From: Kribbella antibiotica
GTDB lineage: Bacteria; Actinomycetota; Actinomycetes; Propionibacteriales; Kribbellaceae
Assembly (NCBI RefSeq): GCF_004349055.1
Contig: NZ_SMKX01000102.1
Span: 1 to 32,281, forward strand
Direction: 5' to 3'
DNA length: 32,281 nt
Shown piece by piece: positions 22,604 through 32,199 of the stretch. The notes beneath the pieces are model-generated. The model saw nothing but the letters and a program-made list of their open reading frames with translations. It was not told where the DNA came from and searched no databases. Position numbers and translations under genes: made by a program. Every line of letters starts with the position of its first letter. The stretch's first letter is position 1.

Positions 22604-23437
22604 TCAATGCGTGGCGACAAAATTACGTACGGTATCGCGAAAGAGCTCCGGCTCCTCGACATGAGCGAAGTGCCCGCTCTCCTCGAACACCACCAGCTTG
22701 GCCCCTGGGATCCCCGCAACCAGCTCCCGGGCCGAGTTCAGCGGGCAGATGAAGTCCGCCGTACCGACGATCACCAGCACCGGTACGGCGATCTCGCCGA
22801 GGCGCGGGCGGATGTCCCACAGGTCGCTCCGGCGGTTGGGGTCGACCGTGATGTCGACCAGCTTCTTCCACTCGGTGATCGACGGGTCGATCGCCTCGAA
22901 GTCCTTGAAGTAGACCGGCAGCAGCCGCCCGAGCGCGTCCAGCTCCTCGTCGTGCCCTTCCGGCGAATCGTTCCACGCGTCAAGCACCTGCTGGGCGAGC
23001 GCATCGCCGGCCGGCCGGGAGGCGACGTACTTCTCGATGTTGGCGAAGGCCTGCGCACCGAGCTCCGGCCCGTTGTAAGCCATCGAGTCGTAGACGATCA
23101 CTCCGCGCAGCAGCTCGGGATAGTCCAGCGCGGTCTGCAGCGCCACGAAGCCACCGTGCGAGTGGCCGAGCAGGAACACCTTCGGCTCCCCCAGATGCTC
23201 GACCAGCTTGGCGACGTACGAGGCGTAGACCTCCATCGAGTAGTCGCCACCCGGTTGGAGGTCGGAGCTCCCGGTCCCCACCGGCTCGAGGTAGACCATC
23301 GTCAGGCGGTCCTCCAGCCACGGCATCCGCAGGTACGGCCAGTGGACACCTGGTCCGCCCGAATGGGCAATGCAGACCGGTCCCGTCCCGTGAACGTGGT
23401 AGGTGACCCGCACGCCGTCGACCATGAATTCAGCCAC
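22604..23437 (-). CDS. Alpha/beta hydrolase, proline-iminopeptidase-like
   Basis: The 277-residue protein is a cytosolic alpha/beta hydrolase. The nucleophile elbow is GHSHGG (near residue 110), the acid is Asp in VGTADFICP, and the catalytic His is in SGHFAHVEEP. The oxyanion segment is HSGGPGVHWPYLR, and EPVGTGSSD matches the D-x-R-G-x-G-x-S region of proline iminopeptidases, with substitutions. No signal peptide is present. The substrate cannot be named. The start is GTG 23437; an internal ATG at 23425 is possible. No strong ribosome site was seen before the GTG. The gene diverges from the frameshifted sigma-factor gene over 77 bases. Confidence 0.9.
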   Translation of the reverse strand: MAEFMVDGVRVTYHVHGTGPVCIAHSGGPGVHWPYLRMPWLEDRLTMVYLEPVGTGSSDLQPGGDYSMEVYASYVAKLVEHLGEPKVFLLGHSHGGFVALQTALDYPELLRGVIVYDSMAYNGPELGAQAFANIEKYVASRPAGDALAQQVLDAWNDSPEGHDEELDALGRLLPVYFKDFEAIDPSITEWKKLVDITVDPNRRSDLWDIRPRLGEIAVPVLVIVGTADFICPLNSARELVAGIPGAKLVVFEESGHFAHVEEPELFRDTVRNFVATH

Positions 23438-23459
23438 GAAAGAAAGTGTGCCGCATCGT

Positions 23460-23486
23460 GCAACCGGGGCCCGCGGCCACCACGTT
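23460..23486 (+). promoter_or_regulatory. Candidate ECF-type promoter for the SigE-family sigma gene
   Basis: GCAACC (23460-23465) and CGTT (23483-23486) are 17 bases apart, about the spacing and sequence type of ECF sigma-factor promoters. It lies 28 bases before the sigma start and could mean autoregulation. The match is short. Confidence 0.3.
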
Positions 23487-23514
23487 CACTGCTGCATGGG
23501 TGGGGAGGCGAAGA

Positions 23515-24047
23515 ATGAAGAGTGATGTCGAACAGGACTACGTGGACTTCGTGCGCCATCAAGCCAACGCTCTGTGCCGAACCGCTTACCTGCTGTGCGG
23601 GGACTGGCGGCGGGCCGAGGACGCGACCCAGGAGGCACTGATCCGGTTGTACCGCGTCTGGAGCCGGATCCAGCGCAAGGGCAGCGTCGGCGCCTACGCC
23701 CGCAAGGTGGTCGTCTCGACCACGATGGACGCCCTGCGCCGCAAGTCCAGTACGGAGGTGGTCGGCGGTGAAACCTACTTCGCAGGTGAACAGGAGCGCT
23801 CCGACCCACTCGGCGTACTGGAGAACCGGCTCGTCATCACCCAGGCCCTCGCCACGCTCCCACCCCGCCAGCGCGCCTGCGTCGTACTGCGGTACTTCGA
23901 CGAAATGTCCGTCGAAGTACCGCCCTGGCCCTCGACTGTCGTCCCGGAACAGTCAAGAGCCAGACCCTGCGGGCGCTCGAAAAGCTGCGCGAGAATCCCG
24001 CGCTGGCTCATTTCTCCGAACTCGCCGGGGTAGGGAGGCTGACATGA
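23515..24047 (+). pseudogene. SigE-family (ECF group) sigma factor with one-base frameshift in region 4
   Basis: From ATG 23515 (GGGGAGG ribosome site) the frame encodes sigma region 2 (YVDFVRHQANALCRTAYLLCGDWRRAEDATQEALIRLYRVW) and the start of region 4 (LPPRQRACVVLRYFDEMSVE). After 23916 this frame becomes nonsense and stops at 24033. The frame one base over continues exactly where region 4 should: TALALDCRPGTVKSQTLRALEKL and then to a TGA at 24045-24047. That TGA forms a classic ATGA overlap with the next gene's start, which shows the second frame is the ancestral one. One base is missing near 23917-23918; restored length would be 177 residues. It is either a real inactivation, programmed frameshifting, or a sequencing error. 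As read, the protein lacks the -35 binding helix. Confidence 0.88.
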
Positions 24048-24763
24048 CCCGAGAACTCAAGGCTTTGATGGACCAGGAGACCGATCGCTCGGACAACTAC
24101 TTCAGCCCCGACCCGGCGGTCATCCTCGCCGCCGGCCGCCGCCGCCAGCGGGTCCGGAACCTGGGCCTCGGGGCGACCCTGATGACGGTCCTCGTGTTGC
24201 TCGCCGGTGGACTCGTCCTGGTGCTCCCGAACCAGGAGGCCCAAGTGGCCGGCCTGCCAGGGCGGTCCCAGGACGCCTACAAGCAGTGCGACACCTCAAG
24301 CGGCCGCCGCCTGGGCAAGGACTCTTGGTCCTGGCCGGAGATCGTGACCCTGACCGACCAGTACGGCTCGGCCTCCTTGCGCCGCAATCCGGGCGAGCCG
24401 AGTCAGGTCGCCTTCTGCGTGACTCAGCCGAAGGCACCGTCCCTCAAACTCCCACTGGGCCAGCACTCGGGACTCGTCGTCCGTAAGACCGAGCTCTCCT
24501 CCGGGAGCAGCGTGGTCTCGGTCTTCGGCCGGGTCTACGACAAGGGCGCGACGGTCCTGGTCAGCGTCAGCAACGACGGGGGCCTCTCGACCAACCCGCT
24601 CCACCTGCAGACGCTGCCGCCGGGGACCGGCAAGGCGACAATCGCGACGACGTACTGGGTGTATCGGTACGCCAACTCCGCGATCACGCCGGGTCTGCGC
24701 CCGACCGTCCAGTCGATGATCGTGCGAGCGAACGGATCCGTCGCCGGTTTCGGGCAGTGGTGA
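24044..24763 (+). CDS. Membrane-anchored partner of the sigma factor (putative anti-sigma-like protein)
   Basis: The 239-residue protein begins MTRELKALMDQETDRSDNYF with a cytosolic segment of about 40 residues. One membrane helix follows (~41-61), then an extracytoplasmic domain of about 175 residues with two cysteines. This layout, together with the 4-bp overlap with the sigma gene, is usual for SigE-family partners in actinobacteria that hold or sense for the sigma factor. No zinc-binding HxxxCxxC anti-sigma motif is seen, so the function is inferred from position only. A longer open frame reaches upstream to 23768 but runs through sigma-gene sequence and should not be used. Confidence 0.8.
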   Translation: MTRELKALMDQETDRSDNYFSPDPAVILAAGRRRQRVRNLGLGATLMTVLVLLAGGLVLVLPNQEAQVAGLPGRSQDAYKQCDTSSGRRLGKDSWSWPEIVTLTDQYGSASLRRNPGEPSQVAFCVTQPKAPSLKLPLGQHSGLVVRKTELSSGSSVVSVFGRVYDKGATVLVSVSNDGGLSTNPLHLQTLPPGTGKATIATTYWVYRYANSAITPGLRPTVQSMIVRANGSVAGFGQW

Positions 24764-24814
24764 TCGCGGCAGTCATCCGACCTCATGGATCCTGTGTTCA
24801 TGGATGATGGCCGC

Positions 24815-25657
24815 ATGTATGTGCCGGTTCTGGAGGTCGGGGGCAGTCACGTCACGGCGGCAGTGGTAGCGCCGGACGGGTGGCGGGTCGAGGTGGTGGA
24901 GCGGATCGATCTCGCTTCGCAGCAGGCGGCTGAGCAGGTGGTCGAGCAGTTGGCGGCCGCAGCCCGGAGGCTGCCGACGGTCGAGGGGCTCGCGATCGCG
25001 ATCCCCGGGCCGTTCGACTACGAGACCGGCGTCGGCTGGTACCAGGGCCAGACGAAGTTCGACGCGCTTTACGGGTTCCAGCTCGGCAAGGCGCTGCGCA
25101 CCGAACTCGGCCTCGACCGCCTCGTCTTCGTGAACGACGCCGAGGCCTTCGCCGTCGGCGAGTGGACCGCGGGTCTCACCCGCGACACCGCACGCTCAGT
25201 CGGCGTCACCGTCGGAACAGGCATCGGTACGGCGTTCCTGGCGGACGGCCACGTGGTGCGCGAGGGCGGCAGTGTCCCGCCCGGTGGTGAGCTTTACCTG
25301 ACCGAATATGACGGTCACCCGCTCGAAGACTCGATCTCCGGCCGAGCGCTCCTGCACCGCTATTTCGCCCGCACCGGCTCCGACGAACCCGGTATCGGCG
25401 TCAAGGAGATCGCCGACCGAGCCCGCGCCGGCGAGTCGGCCGCGTCCGAATCGCTCCGCGCCGGCTTCGCCGTACTGGCTGAGGCTCTTTCCCCGTGGAT
25501 CGACCGCTTCGGCGTCACCCGGACTGTCCTCGGCGGTTCCATCTCCGGCGCCTTCGATCTCGTCCACGACGTTTTCCCGTTCGAAGTCGTCGCCACCGCC
25601 GACACCGAGCACGCCGCCATCATCGGCGCCGCCGCTCACTCCCTCCGCACCGCCTGA
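24815..25657 (+). CDS. ROK-family protein lacking the zinc motif
   Basis: The 280-residue protein has the actin-like ATPase fold of ROK sugar kinases. The phosphate-1 strand is VLEVGGSHVTAAVV, the catalytic base is Asp108 in FVNDAEAFAVGEW, and phosphate-2 is GVTVGTGIGTAFLADG. The usual ROK zinc motif with several cysteines is absent: the segment reads GGELYLTEYDGHPLEDSISGRALL, keeping only the LE.S.SG end. There is no N-terminal helix-turn-helix, so it is a kinase-type and not a repressor-type member. The sugar cannot be named. ATG 24815 was chosen to fit the family N-terminus; ATGs at 24785 and 24800 are in frame. It follows the sigma partner gene by about 50 bases. Confidence 0.85.
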   Translation: MYVPVLEVGGSHVTAAVVAPDGWRVEVVERIDLASQQAAEQVVEQLAAAARRLPTVEGLAIAIPGPFDYETGVGWYQGQTKFDALYGFQLGKALRTELGLDRLVFVNDAEAFAVGEWTAGLTRDTARSVGVTVGTGIGTAFLADGHVVREGGSVPPGGELYLTEYDGHPLEDSISGRALLHRYFARTGSDEPGIGVKEIADRARAGESAASESLRAGFAVLAEALSPWIDRFGVTRTVLGGSISGAFDLVHDVFPFEVVATADTEHAAIIGAAAHSLRTA

Positions 25658-25684
25658 CCCATTTGGTGGGCTGACCCATCCCGT

Positions 25685-25722
25685 TGTGGGTGGGCCAGCC
25701 GCATGCGATTGGCCCACCCACA
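25685..25722. terminator. Strong 13-bp hairpin downstream of the ROK gene
   Basis: TGTGGGTGGGCCA (25685-25697) pairs perfectly with TGGCCCACCCACA (25710-25722) across a 12-base loop that contains GCATGC. No T-run follows, as is common for actinobacterial terminators. It lies 28 bases after the ROK stop codon and is the core of a larger palindrome-rich spacer. Confidence 0.6.
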
Positions 25723-25800
25723 CGCCCATGGGCCCGCCCATCAAATGCGGCTTGGCCGACCCCGCAAGCTCGTGGGTCCGGCCGGCGGATGCGGTTCGGC
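25686..25800. repeat. Nested and inverted degenerate repeats in spacer
   Basis: A unit resembling GGCCAGCCGCATGCGATTGG at 25693-25712 recurs in inverted orientation at about 25737-25757 (read back as GGCCAAGCCGCATTTGATGG). A weaker fragment (GGATGCGGTTCGGC) follows near 25787-25800, and the palindrome GCCCATGGGC is at 25724-25733. The spacer between the ROK and pentapeptide genes is thus built almost entirely from related self-complementary pieces. Confidence 0.45.
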
Positions 25801-25816
25801 TGTCGGTGGGGCCGGA

Positions 25817-25822
25817 TACCTT
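25817..25822 (+). promoter_or_regulatory. -10 box TACCTT before the pentapeptide gene
   Basis: TACCTT is six bases before the ATG at 25829, at leaderless spacing. No ribosome site is present. A weak -35 candidate, TTCGGC, is 16 bases upstream. Confidence 0.5.
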
Positions 25823-25828
25823 CCTCGC

Positions 25829-26506
25829 ATGGTTGCTCGGAAGATTGCTGTGCCCAGATTGCGTGCTCAGTTGGATTTGGTCTTGCCGGAGGAGATCGAG
25901 GACGAGACTCGGTTGCTGGATCTGGGGTTGGAGGACGTGGATCTGAGCGATCTGACGGCTGAGCATCTGGAGATCAGTGGGTGCCGGCTGACGAAGGGCA
26001 AGCTGGCCGGGTCGGATCTGGAGAAGCTGATCCTGGTGGACACCGAGCTGCTGCACTGCGATGTGGCGAATGCGCGGTGGCGGGATGCGGCGGTGACCCG
26101 GGTCGCGATCGTGTCGTCGCGGATGACCGGGTTCGCGGGATCGGGGATGAGCCTGCAGCACACGACGGTGCGGGACACGCTGCTCGACTACGCGTCGTTC
26201 CGGTTCGCGAAGTTCCAGAAGGTCGAGTTCAGCGACTGCCGGCTGCAGGGTGCGGACTTCGTCGCGGCGGATCTGTCCGGGGCGGTCTTCCGCAACTGCG
26301 ATCTGAGCGGGGTGGAGTTCTCCCAGGTCAAGGCGGCCGGGTCGGTCTTCATCAACTGCACCTGGGACGGGACGAAGGGGTTGTCCGCCCTGACCGGCGC
26401 GACTGTGGCCGCCTCCTCCCCCATCGACACGCTCACCTTCGCCACCGCGGTCACCCAGGCGGCCGGAATCACGCTCGCCCACCCGGACGACCTTGACGCT
26501 GTGTAA
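25829..26506 (+). CDS. Pentapeptide-repeat protein
   Basis: The 225-residue protein is built from pentapeptide repeats of the A(D/N)LXX type from about residue 35 to 190. Examples are LEDVDLSDLTAEHLEISG and ADFVAADLSGAVFRNCDLSGVEF, which would fold into a right-handed quadrilateral beta-helix. A short acidic N-terminal region (LVLPEEIEDETRLLDLG) and a non-repeat C-terminus ending HPDDLDAV frame the helix. There is no signal peptide or membrane helix. Some family members bind DNA gyrase and give quinolone tolerance, but most have no known function, and nothing here specifically points to gyrase. ATG 25829 is supported by a TACCTT box six bases upstream; the frame is open further upstream only through the repeat-rich spacer. 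Confidence 0.85.
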   Translation: MVARKIAVPRLRAQLDLVLPEEIEDETRLLDLGLEDVDLSDLTAEHLEISGCRLTKGKLAGSDLEKLILVDTELLHCDVANARWRDAAVTRVAIVSSRMTGFAGSGMSLQHTTVRDTLLDYASFRFAKFQKVEFSDCRLQGADFVAADLSGAVFRNCDLSGVEFSQVKAAGSVFINCTWDGTKGLSALTGATVAASSPIDTLTFATAVTQAAGITLAHPDDLDAV

Positions 26507-26523
26507 CCCCACCACCCCGGTCA

Positions 26524-26567
26524 GGAGGTGAGCCTCCCCACGTGACGCCGGACCCGGCCTAGAGGCC
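26524..26567. promoter_or_regulatory. Two short dyads upstream of icd
   Basis: GGAGG-TGAG-CCTCC (26524-26537) is a small hairpin after the pentapeptide gene. GGCCT-AG-AGGCC (26556-26567) lies just four bases before the icd -10 box, where a repressor or activator could act. The function is not known. Confidence 0.3.
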
Positions 26568-26570
26568 TAC

Positions 26571-26576
26571 TAAGGT
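26571..26576 (+). promoter_or_regulatory. -10 box TAAGGT for leaderless icd
   Basis: TAAGGT matches TANNNT and ends seven bases before the GTG at 26584. The leader would be absent, and this decides between GTG 26584 and the in-frame GTG at 26575, which overlaps the box. Confidence 0.55.
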
Positions 26577-26583
26577 GGGGTCT

Positions 26584-28800
<2,217 letters not shown>

Positions 28801-28831
28801 TTTAAGGTGCGTTAAGGATGCCTTGAGTGTG

Positions 28832-28870
28832 GTTGCCGCCACTATCCGTAGCCCGGAGAGTGGCGGCAAC
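28832..28870 (+). terminator. Terminator hairpin after icd
   Basis: GTTGCCGCCACT (28832-28843) pairs perfectly with AGTGGCGGCAAC (28859-28870), loop 15 bases. It is followed by TT rather than a full T-run. It lies 31 bases after the icd stop and 20 bases before the transporter start, so it probably ends icd transcription; a role in the transporter leader is also possible. Confidence 0.65.
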
Positions 28871-28890
28871 TTCATGTTCGAGGAGGCATC

Positions 28891-30192
28891 GTGGATTCAC
28901 GGCGAGTCGTCAGCAACATCTTCAAAGGCTCCATGGGCAACCTGGTCGAGTGGTACGACTGGTACGTCTACACGGCATTTGCGCTCTACTTCGCCCCGGT
29001 GTTCTTCCCCAAGGGCGATGCCACCAGTCAGCTGCTGAACACCGCGGGCGTCTTCGCGGTCGGCTTCCTGATGCGGCCGGTCGGCAGCTTCCTGCTCGGC
29101 CGGTACGCCGATCGGCACGGCCGGCGGGCGGCGTTGACGCTGTCGGTGACGTTGATGGCGGGCGGGTCGCTGGTGATCGCCTGTACGCCGGGCTTCGCGA
29201 CCATCGGAATCGCCGCACCTGTGCTGCTGGTGACAGCGCGGTTGCTGCAGGGCCTGTCCGTCGGTGGTGAGTACGGGACCTCGGCGACGTACATGTCCGA
29301 GGTCGCAACCGAGGGCCGGCGCGGCTTCTTCTCCAGCTTCCAGTACGTGACGCTGGCATCCGGTCAGTTGGTGGCGCTCGCCGTACAGATCGCTTTGCAG
29401 CAGACGCTGTCGAAAGAGGACCTGGCGACGTGGGGCTGGCGGATCCCGTTCGTGATCGGGGCCGTGGCCGCGGTGATCGTGTTCTGGCTGCGGCGGTCGA
29501 TGGACGAGTCCGCGGAGTTCGAGGCGCAGCCGAAGAACCGTCGCTTCAAGCAGGGTTCGCTGCGCGAGCTGGCCAAGCACCCGCGCGCGGTGCTGACGGT
29601 CGTCGGACTGACGCTCGGTGGGACGGTCGCCTTCTACACGTTCACGACGTACCTGCAGAAGTTCATGGTGAACACGACCGGCCTGGAGAAGTCGCAGGTC
29701 ACCTGGATCAACTTCCTTGCCCTGCTGATCTTCGTGCTGCTGCAGCCGGTCGGTGGCCTGCTGTCGGACAAGATCGGGCGCCGTCCGCTGCTGATCTTCT
29801 TCGGCCTCGGCGCGACGCTGCTCACCGTGCCCATCCTCACCGCCCTCGAGGATGCGACACCGGTGACGGCGTTCCTGCTGATGCTCGCCGGGCTCGTGAT
29901 CGTCAGCGGGTACACGTCGATCAACGCGATCGTGAAGGCCGAACTGTTCCCGACGTCGATCCGCGCGCTCGGCGTCGGCATGCCGTACGGCGTCACGGTC
30001 GCGATCTTCGGCGGTACGGCGGAGTATGTCGCGCTGTGGCTCAAGGACGCCGGGCACGAGTCGTCGTTCTACTACTACGTGAGCGGCTGTGCCCTGATCA
30101 GCCTGATCGTCTACCTCACGATGACTGAAACCCGCGGACGCATGAAGTCGGCCCTGCCGGTGGAGCGCCCCCGGACGCCGACGGCACAATGA
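28891..30192 (+). CDS. MHS-family MFS transporter (dicarboxylate/2-oxoglutarate-like permease)
   Basis: The 433-residue protein is a 12-helix major facilitator of the metabolite:H+ symporter group (KgtP, ShiA, ProP relatives). Signatures are GNLVEWYDWYVYTAFALYF in helix 1, the loop GRYADRHGRRAAL, and LLQGLSVGGEYGTSATYMSE in helix 4, with a second GRR loop at SDKIGRRPLL. Substrates of the group include 2-oxoglutarate, citrate, shikimate and osmolytes. The start is GTG with a GAGGAGG ribosome site. Only four bases separate its stop from the response-regulator gene, so transporter, regulator and kinase form one operon. A carboxylate substrate would fit the neighbouring icd, but this is inference. 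Confidence 0.9.
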   Translation: MDSRRVVSNIFKGSMGNLVEWYDWYVYTAFALYFAPVFFPKGDATSQLLNTAGVFAVGFLMRPVGSFLLGRYADRHGRRAALTLSVTLMAGGSLVIACTPGFATIGIAAPVLLVTARLLQGLSVGGEYGTSATYMSEVATEGRRGFFSSFQYVTLASGQLVALAVQIALQQTLSKEDLATWGWRIPFVIGAVAAVIVFWLRRSMDESAEFEAQPKNRRFKQGSLRELAKHPRAVLTVVGLTLGGTVAFYTFTTYLQKFMVNTTGLEKSQVTWINFLALLIFVLLQPVGGLLSDKIGRRPLLIFFGLGATLLTVPILTALEDATPVTAFLLMLAGLVIVSGYTSINAIVKAELFPTSIRALGVGMPYGVTVAIFGGTAEYVALWLKDAGHESSFYYYVSGCALISLIVYLTMTETRGRMKSALPVERPRTPTAQ

Positions 30193-30196
30193 CCCC

Positions 30197-30850
30197 ATGC
30201 GCACACTCATCGCCGAGGACGACGAAACGCTCGGTCGTTCACTGCGGGATGTGCTGAGCGCCAACGGTCACGAAGTCACGCTGGTCGGCCGCGGCGAGGA
30301 CGTTCTGCTCCGGCACGCGGAGGCCCAGGTCATCCTGCTCGACCTGGGCCTGCCGGATATCGACGGTCTCGAGGTGCTCCGCAAACTCCGCCGGGTCGAC
30401 GACGTCGTGGTGATCGTGCTCACCGCTCGCGACGACGAACGGTCCGTCGTACTGGCGTTGCGGTTGGGCGCCGACGATTACCTGACCAAGCCGGTTCGGC
30501 TGGCCGAGTTGCTGGCGCGGATCGAGGCCTCGGCTCGCCGGTATCGGCGGTCGGCTCCGGACAGTACGACGTACGAGGTGGGTGGACTGCTGATCGACTT
30601 CGGGCTGCGGTCGGTGACCTTGGACAGTACGACGATCCACCTGACGCCGATCGAGTTCGACGTACTGGCTGTGCTGGCGCGCCGGGCGGGGACTGCGGTC
30701 AGCCGGGAGATCATCCAGGACGAGGTCTGGGGCGACGCGTTCGTCACCAAGTCGAAGGCGCTGGACGTGCATCTGCATCAGCTCCGCGGCAAGCTCGGGC
30801 GACCGGTGATCACCACGATCCGCCGGTTCGGGTATCGGCTCGAACCATGA
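30197..30850 (+). CDS. OmpR-family response regulator
   Basis: The 217-residue protein has a receiver domain with the acidic pocket at Asp8 and Asp9, the phosphorylated Asp49 (VILLDLGLPDIDG), Thr76 in LTARDD and Lys98 in YLTKPVRLAELLARI. A winged-helix DNA-binding domain follows from ~125, with LTPIEFDVLAVLARRAG, VTKSKALDVHLHQLRGKL and the terminal TIRRFGYRL. All functional residues are in place. Its stop overlaps the start of the kinase gene by four bases (30847-30850), and it begins four bases after the transporter gene, so it most likely controls that transporter or the lipoprotein downstream. Confidence 0.96.
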   Translation: MRTLIAEDDETLGRSLRDVLSANGHEVTLVGRGEDVLLRHAEAQVILLDLGLPDIDGLEVLRKLRRVDDVVVIVLTARDDERSVVLALRLGADDYLTKPVRLAELLARIEASARRYRRSAPDSTTYEVGGLLIDFGLRSVTLDSTTIHLTPIEFDVLAVLARRAGTAVSREIIQDEVWGDAFVTKSKALDVHLHQLRGKLGRPVITTIRRFGYRLEP

Positions 30851-32199
30851 GAGCCCGGCTGATGGGGGTGCTCGCGGTCGTCTCCTTCGTGCTGCTGGCG
30901 GCGCTGGTGATTCCCTTCCTGGACTCGGTTTCCGACACACGGACGCAGGGTTTGCAGCTGGCGCGGAACGCGACGCTGGATCGGTTCGCGGGATTGGCCG
31001 GGCGGGCAGCAGCCTCCGGGGACTATGCCGAGGTGCGGATGGAGGCCGCCCGGCACTTCGAGCTGTACGACGAGTCTGTCGTGGTGGCCGATGCGTCCGG
31101 GCAGGTGGTCGTGTCGACTGGCGGTATGACGACCGCCTCGCCTGGAGTGGGCGCGATCGCGGAGCTCGCGGCTCGGGACCTGCCGCAGTTGACGGTCGAC
31201 ACACTGCGGCCGTGGAGCTCGTCTCATCGTTTGATCGCAGCTCCGGTTGGGTCGCCGCAAGAGCCGGCTGGTGCGGTGGTGCTGGCGGTGGATGCTGGAT
31301 CGGCTCTTGCCGATGTGCGGCGGTCGTGGGTGATCATCTGCGCTGCGGCCGTGGCGGCTCAGTTGTTGCTGCTGTTCATGGCATCGAAGGCTGCTCGGTG
31401 GGTGATCCGGCCGGTGGGTCAGCTGGAGGACGCGGTCGTCGAGTTGGGGCGGTCGGGTGGGTGGAATCAGTCGCTGGAGGCGAGCGGGCCGCCGGAGCTG
31501 CGGCGGTTGGCGCGATCGGTCGAGGTGATGGGGGCAACGGTTCAGCGCTCGATCGACGTCCAGCGGCAGATGGTTGCCGACTCATCGCATCAGCTGCGGA
31601 ATCCGTTGGCGTCGTTGCGGTTGCGGGTCGATGCGATGGATCCTGGGACGGCTGGGCTGGCTCATGTGCAGCATGATCTGGAACGGCTGGAGGACGTGCT
31701 GGCGGGGTTGCTGAAGCTCGCCGCGATCGAGAGCCGGATCACCGACGGTCTGCGCGAATCCTCTTCGGCAACCTGTTTGGTCGAGGCCGTTCTGCAGGAG
31801 GAAATCGACATCTGGCAGCCGACTGCTGCTGACATCACGCTTTCGCTGGATGTCACGGAGGGGCTCGTCGCCGCCGTTGACGACCATGATCTCGGTCAGC
31901 TCGTCGGAGTGCTGCTCGACAACGCCATCAAGTACGGCGGCAACCAGGTGATCGTCTCCTCAACCCGGGGTGATGACGGCCTGCTGATCCAGATCTCCGA
32001 CAACGGTCCTGGCCTACCCGCAGCCGACTTGCCGCTCGCCACCCAGCGCTTCTGGCGCGGCACCAGCAAGACGCAGGGAACCGGCCTAGGGCTGGCGATC
32101 GCCGACCAGACCGCCATCGCCATCGGCGGCCGACTGGAATTGTCAGCGACCGTCCCCCACGGCCTGACCGCGACCATCCAGTTGCCGGAGGCAACATGA
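30847..32199 (+). CDS. Membrane sensor histidine kinase
   Basis: The 450-residue protein has one N-terminal membrane helix (~5-25), an extracytoplasmic sensor region of about 135 residues, a second helix (~161-180), a HAMP linker (~180-235), the phosphoacceptor His248 in SSHQLRNPLASLRLRVD, and an ATPase domain with Asn359 (LLDNAIKYG), DNGPG (385-389) and GTGLGLAI (411-418). It is fully equipped to act on the response regulator encoded just before it. The sensor domain has no motif that I recognise. Its stop overlaps the ATG of a lipoprotein gene by four bases (32196-32199), which suggests that the lipoprotein delivers or is the signal. Confidence 0.95.
   Translation: MRARLMGVLAVVSFVLLAALVIPFLDSVSDTRTQGLQLARNATLDRFAGLAGRAAASGDYAEVRMEAARHFELYDESVVVADASGQVVVSTGGMTTASPGVGAIAELAARDLPQLTVDTLRPWSSSHRLIAAPVGSPQEPAGAVVLAVDAGSALADVRRSWVIICAAAVAAQLLLLFMASKAARWVIRPVGQLEDAVVELGRSGGWNQSLEASGPPELRRLARSVEVMGATVQRSIDVQRQMVADSSHQLRNPLASLRLRVDAMDPGTAGLAHVQHDLERLEDVLAGLLKLAAIESRITDGLRESSSATCLVEAVLQEEIDIWQPTAADITLSLDVTEGLVAAVDDHDLGQLVGVLLDNAIKYGGNQVIVSSTRGDDGLLIQISDNGPGLPAADLPLATQRFWRGTSKTQGTGLGLAIADQTAIAIGGRLELSATVPHGLTATIQLPEAT

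Noticed and set aside
23446..23514. An upstream extension of the sigma-factor frame to ATG 23446
   Set aside because: The extra residues do not resemble a sigma N-terminus, and ATG 23515 has a strong ribosome site.
25703..25828. An upstream extension of the pentapeptide protein
   Set aside because: It reads through the repeat-filled spacer, and a TACCTT box supports leaderless start at 25829.
25829..26506. Qnr or MfpA-type gyrase-protection protein
   Set aside because: The repeats are shared by many pentapeptide proteins, and nothing seen is specific to gyrase binders.
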